From NCBI RefSeq assembly GCF_017573505.1, contig NZ_JAGEOJ010000028.1, positions 1-64,000 of the forward strand: DNA of 64,000 bases, given 5' to 3'. Numbering within the stretch: position 1 is the stretch's first letter; each line of letters opens with the position of its first letter. Below, in pieces: positions 45,116 through 52,858 of the stretch. The notes under the pieces are model-generated. The model did not search any database, was not told where the DNA came from, and saw only the letters and a program-made list of their open reading frames with translations. This DNA is from Actinomadura barringtoniae (lineage in GTDB: Bacteria; Actinomycetota; Actinomycetes; Streptosporangiales; Streptosporangiaceae). Position numbers and translations under genes: made by a program.

Positions 45116-45693
45116 TGGCGCTCTGGTTCGCGGCCCGCGCGTTCGGGCTGGTGTCGCTGACGCTGCTCACGGCGGTGATGGTGCTGGGCCTGCTGGTGGC
45201 GGGCCGTCCGCGCCGCTCGTACGTGGTGACCGCGCTGCACCGGTCGCTGGCGCTGATGTCGGTCGCACTGATCGCGCTGCACGTGGCGACGGTGGTGCTC
45301 GACGGTTACGTGCCGGTCGGCTGGATCGACGCGGTGGTGCCGTTCATGTCGTCCTACGAGAGGTTCTGGCAGGGGCTGGGCACGGTCGCGATCGACGTGC
45401 TGCTGGCGCTGGTGGTGACGAGCCTGCTGCGCGGCCGGCTGGGTCCGCGCGCGTGGCGGGCGGTGCACTGGCTGGCCTATCTGTGCTGGCCGGTCGCGCT
45501 GGTGCACGCGCTGGGCATCGGAACCGACTCGGTGATCGTGATGGGTGTGGCGGCCGCGAGCGTGGTCGCCGTTGGCGTGGCCGCGGTGGTGCGGCTGAGC
45601 CGGGGGCGACGGACCGCCGCCAGGCGGCGTCCGGCCGGGAGCGGCCGGGGACAGGAACACGGACGGGCGATGGTCGCGGGAGGTGCGCGATGA
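45115..45693 (+). CDS. Ferric reductase-like transmembrane b-type cytochrome
   Basis: Membrane protein of 192 residues with five to six spans. His42 and His56 lie in one helix (LHRSLALMSVALIALH) and His118 and His131 in another (VHWLAYLCWPVALVH), the pattern for two b hemes stacked across the membrane. The C-terminal tail is basic. It lacks a flavin/NAD domain, which the next gene supplies as a separate protein. Probably passes electrons from cytoplasmic donors to an exported acceptor. Confidence 0.9.
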   Translation: MALWFAARAFGLVSLTLLTAVMVLGLLVAGRPRRSYVVTALHRSLALMSVALIALHVATVVLDGYVPVGWIDAVVPFMSSYERFWQGLGTVAIDVLLALVVTSLLRGRLGPRAWRAVHWLAYLCWPVALVHALGIGTDSVIVMGVAAASVVAVGVAAVVRLSRGRRTAARRRPAGSGRGQEHGRAMVAGGAR

Positions 45694-46820
45694 CGGTGAC
45701 TGCGAACAACATGCGGCTGCTCGACACTACAACGCCGTCCCCGCAGGACGGACCCGTGGCGCGGCCCGGTGAGCTGGGACCGCTGGTCGAGGAGATCGCC
45801 GAGGCCGGGCTGCGCGGCCGGGGCGGCGGCTGGTTCCCCACGGCCCGCAAGCTAGCGGCGGTGGCGGGCGCCTCCAGCCGTTCGCGTCCGCCGGTCGTGG
45901 TGGTGAACGCGATGGAGGGCGAGCCGCTCAGCGCCAAGGACGCCCGGCTGCTCGCGCACGCGCCTCGGCTGGTCGTCGAGGGCGCGCTGGCCGCCGCGCG
46001 GACGATCGGCGCGCACCGGGTGATCCTGGCGGTGCCCGAGGGAACGCCCGTGCCACCGGGACTGGACGTCGAGGTTCGGGAGGGCCCGCGCCGTTTCCTG
46101 TCGGGGCAGGAGACCGCGCTGGTCAACTGGCTGAACGGGGGATCGGCGGTGCCGACGAGCACCGTCCCGTACCGCAAGGGGGTCGGCGGGCGGGCGACGC
46201 TGGTGAGCAACGCCGAGACGTTCGCGCATCTGGCGCTGATCGCCCGGTACGGCGCGCGGTGGTTCCGTTCGGAGGGCACGGCGGAGGCGCCGGGCACCAC
46301 GCTGATCAGCCTCTCGGTCGGCGACGGCCCGCCCATGGTGCTGGAGGTGCCGGTGGGCACGCCGGTGAGCGAGATCCTGCACGCCGGGGGAGTGTCCTTC
46401 CCGCCCGACGCGGTGCTGTTCGGCGGGTTCGGGGGTGCGTGGCTGAACGGCGCGCACGCGTGGTCGCTGCCGCTGTCGCCGGGCCCGCTGGCGGCGGCGG
46501 GCGCCGCGATGGGCGCGGGCATCGTCGCGGTGCCGCCGCCCGGTCGAAGGGGCCTGGACCAGACGGCCTCGATCGTGGAGTGGATGGCTGCGCAGGGCGC
46601 GCACCAGTGCGGCCCGTGCACGTTCGGGCTGCCCGCGGTCGCCGCCGACCTGCGCGAGCTGGCCGACCGTCCGGGGACGGCCGACGCGCGGGCGGCGCTG
46701 GTGCGGCTGCGGCGGCGCCTCGGCCTGCTGCCGGGACGCGGCGGCTGCGCGCATCCCGACGGTGTTGCACGGCTGGTGGGGTCGGCGCTGGAGGTCTTCG
46801 GCCGGGAGCTGACCAGGTGA
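45690..46820 (+). CDS. NuoF-like NADH-binding flavoprotein with SLBB region
   Basis: Protein of 376 residues resembling the NuoF/RnfC fold. The FMN/NADH loop is GLRGRGGGWFPTARKL (residues 40-55), then NAMEGEPLSAKDARLL, VSNAETFAHLALI, an SLBB-like ubiquitin-fold segment (about 205-260) and a C-terminal iron-sulfur region. In that region only three Cys are seen (Cys307, Cys310, Cys353; QCGPCTFG and GRGGCAHP), whereas NuoF uses four (CxxCxxC plus one). Expected to take electrons from NAD(P)H and hand them to the ferredoxin and cytochrome b of the same operon. ATGA overlap with the upstream gene. Confidence 0.88.
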   Translation: MTVTANNMRLLDTTTPSPQDGPVARPGELGPLVEEIAEAGLRGRGGGWFPTARKLAAVAGASSRSRPPVVVVNAMEGEPLSAKDARLLAHAPRLVVEGALAAARTIGAHRVILAVPEGTPVPPGLDVEVREGPRRFLSGQETALVNWLNGGSAVPTSTVPYRKGVGGRATLVSNAETFAHLALIARYGARWFRSEGTAEAPGTTLISLSVGDGPPMVLEVPVGTPVSEILHAGGVSFPPDAVLFGGFGGAWLNGAHAWSLPLSPGPLAAAGAAMGAGIVAVPPPGRRGLDQTASIVEWMAAQGAHQCGPCTFGLPAVAADLRELADRPGTADARAALVRLRRRLGLLPGRGGCAHPDGVARLVGSALEVFGRELTR

Positions 46821-46831
46821 AGGGGGAGAAC

Positions 46832-47020
46832 GTGAGGCTGGAGATCGACCGGATCGCCTGCGACGGCGCGGGCCTGTGCGCCGAGCTGCTGCCGGAGCTG
46901 ATCGAGCTGGACGAGTGGGGCTACCCGATCATGAACGATCCGCAGGTCCCCGACGAGCTGCGCTCGCCCGCGCGGGAGGCGGTCGCGCTGTGCCCTCGGC
47001 TGGCGCTGTATCGCCGCTGA
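46832..47020 (+). CDS. Ferredoxin, 3Fe-4S type
   Basis: Protein of 62 residues starting at GTG 46832 with GGGGAG upstream (another GTG at 46817 is poorer). Cys10, Cys16 and Cys54-Pro give the C-x5-C...CP pattern of single-cluster actinomycete ferredoxins (IACDGAGLCAELLPELIELD; ALCPRLALYRR). It is acidic. It closes the redox operon and probably carries electrons between the NuoF-like protein and cytochrome b, or to outside acceptors. Confidence 0.9.
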   Translation: MRLEIDRIACDGAGLCAELLPELIELDEWGYPIMNDPQVPDELRSPAREAVALCPRLALYRR

Positions 47021-47078
47021 TCCCCGGGTGATGTACTCGGTGGTGAAGGCGCAGGCGTCACCGAAGGGAGATCTGGCC

Positions 47079-47384
47079 ATGGCGACCCGGGACCTGCTGG
47101 ACGAGGCGGCCATCGCCGCCGAGCTGGACAAGCTGCCCTCCTGGAGCCGGGACGGAGCGGAGATCCGCCGCCAGATGAAGGCGCCGTCGTTCATGGCGGG
47201 CATCGAGCTGGTGGCGGCGGTCGCCCGCGCGGCCGAGGACGCCGACCACCATCCCGACATCGACATCCGCTGGCGCACGCTCACGTTCGCACTCAGCACC
47301 CACAGCGCGGGCGGGCTCACCGGCAAGGACTTCGAGCTGGCGCAGCGGATCGACGAGCTGGCGTCGGCGCACGGCGCTGAATAG
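47079..47384 (+). CDS. 4a-hydroxytetrahydrobiopterin dehydratase (PCD/DCoH)
   Basis: Protein of 101 residues with the family active-site segment ADHHPDIDIRWRTLTFALST (tandem His and Asp) and HSAGGLTGKDFELAQRIDEL. It dehydrates the 4a-carbinolamine formed by pterin-dependent hydroxylases or acts in molybdopterin chemistry. AAGGGAGA precedes the ATG at 47079. The next gene starts right after its stop. Confidence 0.93.
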   Translation: MATRDLLDEAAIAAELDKLPSWSRDGAEIRRQMKAPSFMAGIELVAAVARAAEDADHHPDIDIRWRTLTFALSTHSAGGLTGKDFELAQRIDELASAHGAE

Positions 47385-47858
47385 ATGCCGCTGCAGGTGG
47401 CGGTGTGCGGTCCGCGCAACTGCCCCGAGGCCGACTGGGCACACGCCTACGAGGTCGGACGCCTTCTGGCTGAACGCGAGGCGGTACTGGTGTGCGGCGG
47501 TCACGGCGGGGTGATGGCCGCCGCCGCCGCGGGCGCCCGCTCGTCCGGCGGCATCGTCGTCGGCGTGCTACCGGACGCCGACCGGGTGAACGCGGGCCCG
47601 GACTTGACGGTCGCGATCCCGACCGGGCTGGGCGAAGCCCGCAACAACGTCATCGTCAACGCCGCCGACGCGGTCATCGTGGTCGGCGGCTCGTGGGGCA
47701 CGCTGTCAGAACTGGCACTGGCGATGCGCGCCGGACGGGCCCCAGTGGTGCAGCTGGGCGGCTGGCGGGTGCTGGACGAGCAGGGCCGCCCGCTCTCGGG
47801 CATCCGCCACGCGGCCACGCCGCAGGAGGCGCTCGCGCTCACCGGCTTGTGGGCCTAG
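47385..47858 (+). CDS. LOG-like Rossmann protein (TIGR00725 family)
   Basis: Protein of 157 residues. Nucleotide-phosphate loops VCGGHGGVMAAAAAGA and VVGGSWGTLSELALAM correspond to the GGGxGxM and PGGxGT-E motifs of lysine-decarboxylase-like/LOG proteins, with Pro replaced in the second loop. The family is related to cytokinin-activating hydrolases and DNA-processing proteins; its own role is unknown. Directly abuts the PCD gene. Confidence 0.88.
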   Translation: MPLQVAVCGPRNCPEADWAHAYEVGRLLAEREAVLVCGGHGGVMAAAAAGARSSGGIVVGVLPDADRVNAGPDLTVAIPTGLGEARNNVIVNAADAVIVVGGSWGTLSELALAMRAGRAPVVQLGGWRVLDEQGRPLSGIRHAATPQEALALTGLWA

Positions 47859-47896
47859 CGACGAGCCCTTGGTGCTACTTCCAGTGGGCGAAGCCT

Positions 47897-48250
47897 TCAC
47901 GTCCTCGTGGGCTCCTGATCGTTGTCCTCTTGCTCCTGCGCCCAGGTGATCGCCCACTCGTCGAGCGGACGGAGGGCGTGACCGAGTGCCGTCCCCAGCC
48001 GAGTGAGCTCGTATCCATCGGCCGAGGGCGCGATGATCCCGCTCGATGTGAGTTCGCGGAGCCGCTGATAGAGGACGCTGGATGACAGACCGTCGCACCG
48101 TGCCAGCAGCGCGCGGGCACCAAGCGGCCCCGCGCGCAGCTCCCAGAGAATGCGCAGCGCCCACCGACGGCCGAACAGGTCCAGCGCGGCCATGAGGGGA
48201 TGGCCGGTCGTCGATCCACGGACTGGTGATCCTGGGCGCGGCGTCGGCAT
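47897..48250 (-). CDS. HxlR-family transcriptional regulator
   Basis: Protein of 117 residues. Winged helix LDLFGRRWALRILWELRAGP, LSSSVLYQRLRELTSSGIIA and the DGYELTRLGTALGHALRPLD segment. Divergent from a DUF1330 gene, with two GTTTCG-type palindromes between them, hence a likely autorepressor and regulator of that neighbour, as usual for HxlR proteins that answer reactive aldehydes or quinones. Confidence 0.93.
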   Translation of the reverse strand: MPTPRPGSPVRGSTTGHPLMAALDLFGRRWALRILWELRAGPLGARALLARCDGLSSSVLYQRLRELTSSGIIAPSADGYELTRLGTALGHALRPLDEWAITWAQEQEDNDQEPTRT

Positions 48251-48262
48251 GACTCTCCTTGC

Positions 48263-48313
48263 GTTTCGTTATTCGAAACACTAGCATCCACTCGACGTTT
48301 CTGATTTCGAAAC
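48263..48313. promoter_or_regulatory. Two HxlR operators
   Basis: GTTTCG-TTATT-CGAAAC (48263-48279) is a perfect palindrome; GTTTCT-GATTT-CGAAAC (48297-48313) has one mismatch. Both are 17 bases, 34 bases apart, in the divergent promoter. Confidence 0.7.
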
Positions 48314-48359
48314 GACCAACCCGTAAGTCAGATGCACTCATCCCAACACTGGAGGTTCG

Positions 48360-48653
48360 ATGCCTAAGGGCTACTGGGTCAGCGTCTACCGCACCATTGC
48401 AGACCCTGAGAAGCTGGCTGCCTACAACAAACTGGCCGGTCCGGCGGTCCGGGCCGGGGGCGGTCGGACCCTCGTCCGTGGCGGTCGGGTCGTGGCGTAT
48501 GACGGCGGAATCGCCGAGCGCACCGTCCTGGTCGAGTTCGACAGCTTCGAACAGGCCGTCGCGGCCCGCGAGAGTGCGGCCTACCAGGAGGCGCTGGTCG
48601 CGCTCTCCGACGGCGTCGAGCGCGAGTTCCGCATCGTCGAAGGCATCGACTGA
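48360..48653 (+). CDS. DUF1330 family protein
   Basis: Protein of 97 residues with a ferredoxin-like fold of the DUF1330/dimeric alpha-beta barrel group (PKGYWVSVYRTIADPEKLAA; RVVAYDGGIAERTVLVEFDS; EREFRIVEGID). No enzymatic role is established for the family. GGAGG-type site upstream. Controlled most likely by the divergent HxlR protein. Confidence 0.9.
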   Translation: MPKGYWVSVYRTIADPEKLAAYNKLAGPAVRAGGGRTLVRGGRVVAYDGGIAERTVLVEFDSFEQAVAARESAAYQEALVALSDGVEREFRIVEGID

Positions 48654-48696
48654 CCGAGGTCCAGGCCTCCTCATGCTGATGTAGGCGGAGCGACGA

Positions 48697-49263
48697 GTGA
48701 AATGGTGGTGGGCAGTGGTCGCGTACGTCATCATCCCGGGCATCGACGGCTCGGACGAGCAGCACTGGCAGACCTTGTGGGAGCGGCAGTGGGGCACCTC
48801 AGCGGTGAGGATTTCGCCTGCTTCGTGGTCGGCTCCCGATCTGGATGACTGGGTCGACGCTGTCCAGGAGGCGTACGACGACGCTTCCCGGCGGGACAGC
48901 CAGGTTGTGCTGGTGGCCCACAGCCTGGGCTGCTGGGCGGCGTCCACCTGGCTGAACAAGAACCCCTCAAGCCCGGCAGGCGGCGCGTTCCTGGTCGCGC
49001 CGCCCGACCCGCACGGGCGGGCGTTCCCGCGCCAGGCAGCCGCCACGTTCACCCAACTGTCGGCACAACCGTTGCCGTGTCCGGCTCTGGTGGTGGGCAG
49101 CACCAACGACCCGTACTGCAGCCCCGAGGCAGCCGCCGGGTTCGCGGCGCGGTAGGAGGCGCGATGGCACCTGGCGGGCGCGTGCGGACACCTCAACTCC
49201 GCCAGCGATCTGGGCGCGTGGCAGCACGGCCGGGAACTCCTGGACTCGCTGGCCCATCGTTGA
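48697..49263 (+). pseudogene. RBBP9/YdeN-type alpha/beta hydrolase interrupted by an amber codon
   Basis: The frame from GTG 48697 reads a serine hydrolase: IIPGIDGSDEQHWQTLWERQ, nucleophile VLVAHSLGCWAAS, acid STNDPYCSPE. At 49153-49155 it meets TAG (codon 153), and the same frame then continues for 35 codons with EARWHLAGACGHLNSASDLG and a normal TGA at 49261. GHLNS carries the catalytic His (codon 165). A single base change in a sense codon such as TGG explains the stop. The shortened 152-residue product would lack the His and be inactive unless the stop is read through. Confidence 0.8.
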
Positions 49264-49300
49264 TCTGTAAGGCGTCAGGCGCGAGGGCTGGGATTCCCCA

Positions 49301-49666
49301 TCAATCTGTGACCACGCTGGCGTGCGCCGCGATCACTTTCCAGCGTCCTTGGCCATCCTTGATCCACGTTCTGGTATAGCGCATCCGGGCGTGGAAGGCC
49401 GCGCCGCCCGAGGTGCCCGCGAGGGTGCCCAGGAACCAGGTGACGCCGGTGGACCCGTCGACGAGGACCTGCAGTTCTTCCTCCTCGAGGCGGCTCAGCG
49501 ACTGGGCTCCTGAACGCTGGAGTTCGAGATCGTCCTGCTTGCCGTAGGTCGACCCGTCGAAAGTGAAGATCAGGCGGTCGTCGAGGAGCTCGTCGAGGGC
49601 GTCGGCGTCCGCGGCCAGCTGGGCCGCTTGGAGGCGGCGTTCGGCCGCGCGCAGGTCTTCTTCCAT
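49301..49666 (-). CDS. NTF2-like/DUF4440 (SnoaL-fold) protein
   Basis: Protein of 121 residues: MEEDLRAAERRLQAAQLAAD, DALDELLDDRLIFTFDGSTY, and C-terminal MRYTRTWIKDGQGRWKVIAA followed by HASVV. Small conical barrel fold of nuclear-transport-factor-2 type with unknown ligand. Convergent with the broken hydrolase gene. The 127-base gap upstream (49667-49793) shows no clear operator. Confidence 0.88.
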   Translation of the reverse strand: MEEDLRAAERRLQAAQLAADADALDELLDDRLIFTFDGSTYGKQDDLELQRSGAQSLSRLEEEELQVLVDGSTGVTWFLGTLAGTSGGAAFHARMRYTRTWIKDGQGRWKVIAAHASVVTD

Positions 49667-49793
49667 CGTGGTTCCTCCAGGTCAAGGCGGGGACGACCGG
49701 CACTCCTCCCCTGATGAAGATCCATTCTTGCTCGACCCCGACGTCCTCCGCGACTTGAAGACTGCCGTTCTCCCCTGTGGGACTGAGCTCGAG

Positions 49794-50582
49794 CTAGTGC
49801 GTGGAGAAGCCGCCGTCGACGAACAGCGCCTGCCCGGTGACGTAGGCAGATGCGGCGCTCGCCAGGAAAACGGCGGCGCCGGCGAAGTCCTCGGCGAGTC
49901 CGTTCCGCCCGATCATCGTGCGGGCGGCCAGAGAAGCGACCCTCTCCGGATCGCTGGAGATCCGGGTGTTGAGCGGGGTCATCACAAACCCCGGCACGAG
50001 GGTGTTGCAGGTGACTCCGTGCGGCGACCACGCCTCGGCCTGGGAGCGGGCCAGTGCTTCCAACCCGGCCTTGGACACCCCGTAGGCGCCGCTCTGCACG
50101 AACGCGCGGTGCGCCTGCTGGGACGAGACGTGGATGATCCGCCCGAACCCGCGCTCGGCCATCCCCGGCCCGAACCGTTCGCCCAGTAGGAACGGCGCCT
50201 CCAGGTTGACCGCCATGGTGGCGTCCCAGACGTCGTCGCCGAGCTCGCCCATCGGCGGCCGCAGGTTGATCCCGGCCGAGTTCACCAGGATGTCGGGCTC
50301 GCCGAACGACTTGACGACGTCCTCAGCCGCGGCCCGTACACCCTCACGCGACGACAGGTCGGCGCTGACCCATGCGGCCCGGCACCCGTACGCCTCCAGG
50401 TCCGCGACGGCAGCGGCGAGCTCAGCCTCACGCCGCGCCACGATCACCACGCTCGCACCCGCCCGCGCCAGCGCCCCGGCGATCGCGCGACCGATGCCAG
50501 AGCTGCCTCCGGTCACCACGGCGACCCTGCCGTCCAGGGAGAACAGCTCGGACAAGTAGGCGGAGGAGGGCGGGTTCGTCAT
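49794..50582 (-). CDS. Short-chain dehydrogenase/reductase
   Basis: Protein of 262 residues of the classical SDR family. The cofactor motif is VVTGGSSGIGRAIA (residues about 18-31) with ARR after the second strand suggesting NADPH; the NSAG strand is present, with active-site Ser in HVSSQQAH and Tyr-x-x-x-Lys in YGVSK. It ends in YVTGQALFVDGGFSTH, typical of 2-deoxygluconate/3-oxoacyl reductase-like members. Start set at ATG 50582; the longer frame is a shadow of the DUF397 gene. Confidence 0.94.
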   Translation of the reverse strand: MTNPPSSAYLSELFSLDGRVAVVTGGSSGIGRAIAGALARAGASVVIVARREAELAAAVADLEAYGCRAAWVSADLSSREGVRAAAEDVVKSFGEPDILVNSAGINLRPPMGELGDDVWDATMAVNLEAPFLLGERFGPGMAERGFGRIIHVSSQQAHRAFVQSGAYGVSKAGLEALARSQAEAWSPHGVTCNTLVPGFVMTPLNTRISSDPERVASLAARTMIGRNGLAEDFAGAAVFLASAASAYVTGQALFVDGGFSTH

Positions 50583-50613
50583 GACCGCAACACTACGAGA
50601 GGCCGATTGCGGC

Positions 50614-50817
50614 CTAGAGGCTGGGCATGTCCAGCTCGTCGTCCTTGATCTTGGCGACCAGGCGGGCCAGCTCGGGCCGTCCGATCTCCAGGTACCCGGT
50701 GTCGGGGCTCTTGCTGTCACGGATGCCAACGGCAGTGGACAGGTCGCCCAGTTCAACGCAGTCTCCGCCGGTGCCGCCACCGCCGGACCTGGTGCTCTTG
50801 CGCCACTCGATGGTCAC
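50614..50817 (-). CDS. DUF397 domain protein
   Basis: Protein of 67 residues with the family hallmarks WRKSTRSGGGGTGGDCVEL and VGIRDSKSPDTGYLEI. DUF397 proteins always accompany Scr1/WhiJ-type XRE regulators and may act as their antagonists. The GTG start overlaps the stop of the XRE gene by four bases. Confidence 0.93.
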   Translation of the reverse strand: MTIEWRKSTRSGGGGTGGDCVELGDLSTAVGIRDSKSPDTGYLEIGRPELARLVAKIKDDELDMPSL

Positions 50818-51644
50818 TGGAGAAGCTCCAACTTCTTTGCTACCAATTCGCGCGAACCCTCTTCAGATAGGGCTCTCGCTCCAATTCGGTCATACCGTAG
50901 CGCCAGTTCCCTGACCTCGGATGGGTCATGAACCAGTCTGCCCTCCAGTTGGGCCCAAACGTAGGCCACCTCGACACCCTTTGCGGTCGTGATCAACTGG
51001 AATCCCCCTCCAACGCCAGCGTGAAGCCTGGCGGAGGACGGGACAATCCGCATGCTCGCCCCAGGAGACAGTTCCAGGAGAGCGTTGAGCTGCTCCCGCT
51101 TGACCTCGACGGGCATTGGCGGGTCTAGAGCGGACTCGTCGATCAGGGTCCACAAGGACATCTTGGGCAGCTGATCGCGCAGATCCTTGGTCCGGCTCAT
51201 CCGCCTGCGAACCGCGTCATCGATGTCGTACACGAGCTGGAACTGCCGGATCAGCTCCCGGGCATAGCCCTCCGTCTGCAGGGGCACCGGGACCAGATCC
51301 GGGATGCATACCTTGACCACAAGCGCACCCTTCTCAAAGTCGAAGAGTTGCTTCCACCAGTCCTCATCACTGCCGAGAAGCACCGCGAACTTGCGCCAGG
51401 CAATGAAGGTCGTCCCCCAAGCCTGATCTAGAGCCCTGGCGTGCTCCTCGGTGATGTGGAGCCGGTTGGCCTCGTAGTTGCCGATCCCCTGCCGGTCTGC
51501 AGTTCCTACACCCTCTGAGGCAGCGTTGATGATGTCGGCGACGGCTTGGAGGGTGAGATTGCGTCGCTGACGCTCTCTTCGCAGGTTGACGGCTATGCAG
51601 TGCCAGAACGAGTCCTCTGGGTTCAGTGACTCTGCGACACCCAT
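50814..51644 (-). CDS. XRE-family regulator with DUF5753 domain (Scr1/WhiJ type)
   Basis: Protein of 276 residues. N-terminal XRE HTH (LRRERQRRNLTLQAVADIIN; GIGNYEANRLHITEEHARAL) and the DUF5753 sensor domain (VPVPLQTEGYARELIRQFQL and the SLWTLIDESAL region). Such proteins with DUF397 and an anti-sigma-like ATPase form modules that influence development and antibiotic production in Streptomyces. ATG at 51644 is preceded by GGGAG. The DNA here is visibly less G+C-rich than its surroundings. Confidence 0.93.
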   Translation of the reverse strand: MGVAESLNPEDSFWHCIAVNLRRERQRRNLTLQAVADIINAASEGVGTADRQGIGNYEANRLHITEEHARALDQAWGTTFIAWRKFAVLLGSDEDWWKQLFDFEKGALVVKVCIPDLVPVPLQTEGYARELIRQFQLVYDIDDAVRRRMSRTKDLRDQLPKMSLWTLIDESALDPPMPVEVKREQLNALLELSPGASMRIVPSSARLHAGVGGGFQLITTAKGVEVAYVWAQLEGRLVHDPSEVRELALRYDRIGARALSEEGSRELVAKKLELLQ

Positions 51645-51752
51645 AAATGACTCCCACGTGTAGGAAATCGCCGACAACTCGTGGCGAGAGCAACGCTAGC
51701 CCGTCAGTCTGTGACGTGCGACACAAATCCCGAACCTTACGGACACTGACTC

Positions 51753-52202
51753 ATGGCGGAAGCTCCCGTGTGGCACCACGCACCTGCGTTCAACCAAGAC
51801 CGTCCCCACTACGCGCTCGCTCTGGCGATCAAGCCGACGGCGGTAGCCGTGGCCCGTGAGCTGGTGAAAGCGGCGCTGCAGGAGTGGGAGGCGACCTTGT
51901 TCTGCGACGACGCGGTCTTGGTGACGAGTGAGTTGGTGACCAATGCCGTCCGGGTGGAGCCCGAGAAGCTCGTCTTCATGATCGATTACGTGGTGGCCGA
52001 CGGGCTGCTGAACCTGTCGGTCTGGGACGACGGTCCGGGCGTTCCCGAGCCGCGAGAGCCTGACTTCGTGAACGAGTCGGGCCGCGGGCTGTGGATCATC
52101 GAGAACCTCAGCCGCACGTGGGGCTGGGAGCCCACGCCGGGACTCGGAGGCAAGATCACCTGGGCCCAGCTGGGATGCGGTGAGGAAACTGCCACCGATT
52201 AG
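51753..52202 (+). CDS. RsbW-like ATP-binding regulatory protein
   Basis: Protein of 149 residues with a GHKL ATPase fold: N-box VLVTSELVTNAVR, G1 VWDDGPGVPEP and G2 SGRGLWIIENLS. No kinase dimerisation domain. Similar proteins act as anti-sigma factors or anti-regulators. It is divergent from the XRE/DUF397 genes (108 bases) and completes the three-part module. The gap holds opposed GTCAGT and ACTGAC repeats at 51703-51708 and 51745-51750. Confidence 0.9.
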   Translation: MAEAPVWHHAPAFNQDRPHYALALAIKPTAVAVARELVKAALQEWEATLFCDDAVLVTSELVTNAVRVEPEKLVFMIDYVVADGLLNLSVWDDGPGVPEPREPDFVNESGRGLWIIENLSRTWGWEPTPGLGGKITWAQLGCGEETATD

Positions 52203-52258
52203 GTTTCCGCGTCGCGTCCGTCTTTATGTGTGAGAGCGACTCACGGGAGGCTGGCACG

Positions 52259-52843
52259 ATGCGGAAACTGACCTTCGGCATGAACGCGACCCTGGACGGC
52301 TACATCGCCGCGCCCGGCGACGACCTCGGCTGGAGTGGGGGAGAGGGACCGGACTCGTCGCCGAGTGACGAGCTGTTCCAGTGGTGGTCCGACCGGGTGG
52401 ACGCGACCGATCTGGCGCTGTACGGGCGCAAGCTGTGGGAGGCGATGAGCCCCCACTGGCCGACCGCCGACGAGCAGCCGGGTGCCTCACCGGCGGAGAT
52501 CGAGTTCGCGCGCCGCTGGCGGGACATGCCGAAGGTGGTGTTCTCGTCGACGATCGACAAGGTCGACTGGAACACCCGCCTGGTCACCGGCGACGCGGTC
52601 GCCGAGATCTCCCGGCTCAGGGCCGAGGACGGCGGCCCGATGGACATCGGCGGCGCGACGCTCGCCGGGACGGCCATGCGGGCCGGACTGATCGACGAGT
52701 ACGTGATCGTCACCCACCCGGTCCTGGTGGGCGGCGGCACGCCGTTCTTCACCGCGCTGGACGGCTGGGTGAAGCTGAACCTGGTCGAGACTCGGACATT
52801 TCCCGGCGGCGTGCTGCTGACCCGGTACGAGACGAGGCGATGA
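52259..52843 (+). CDS. Dihydrofolate reductase-family protein
   Basis: Protein of 194 residues: MRKLTFGMNATLDGYIAAPG, ALYGRKLWEAMSPHWP, DIGGATLAGTAMRAGLIDEY and THPVLVGGGTPFFTAL. RibD C-terminal-like fold, distant paralogue of the gene at 9094. Substrate unknown. GGGAGG precedes the ATG at 52259, which is preferred over an upstream in-frame start. Converges on the ECF sigma gene. Confidence 0.9.
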   Translation: MRKLTFGMNATLDGYIAAPGDDLGWSGGEGPDSSPSDELFQWWSDRVDATDLALYGRKLWEAMSPHWPTADEQPGASPAEIEFARRWRDMPKVVFSSTIDKVDWNTRLVTGDAVAEISRLRAEDGGPMDIGGATLAGTAMRAGLIDEYVIVTHPVLVGGGTPFFTALDGWVKLNLVETRTFPGGVLLTRYETRR

Positions 52844-52858
52844 GGGAATCCTCGCTGA

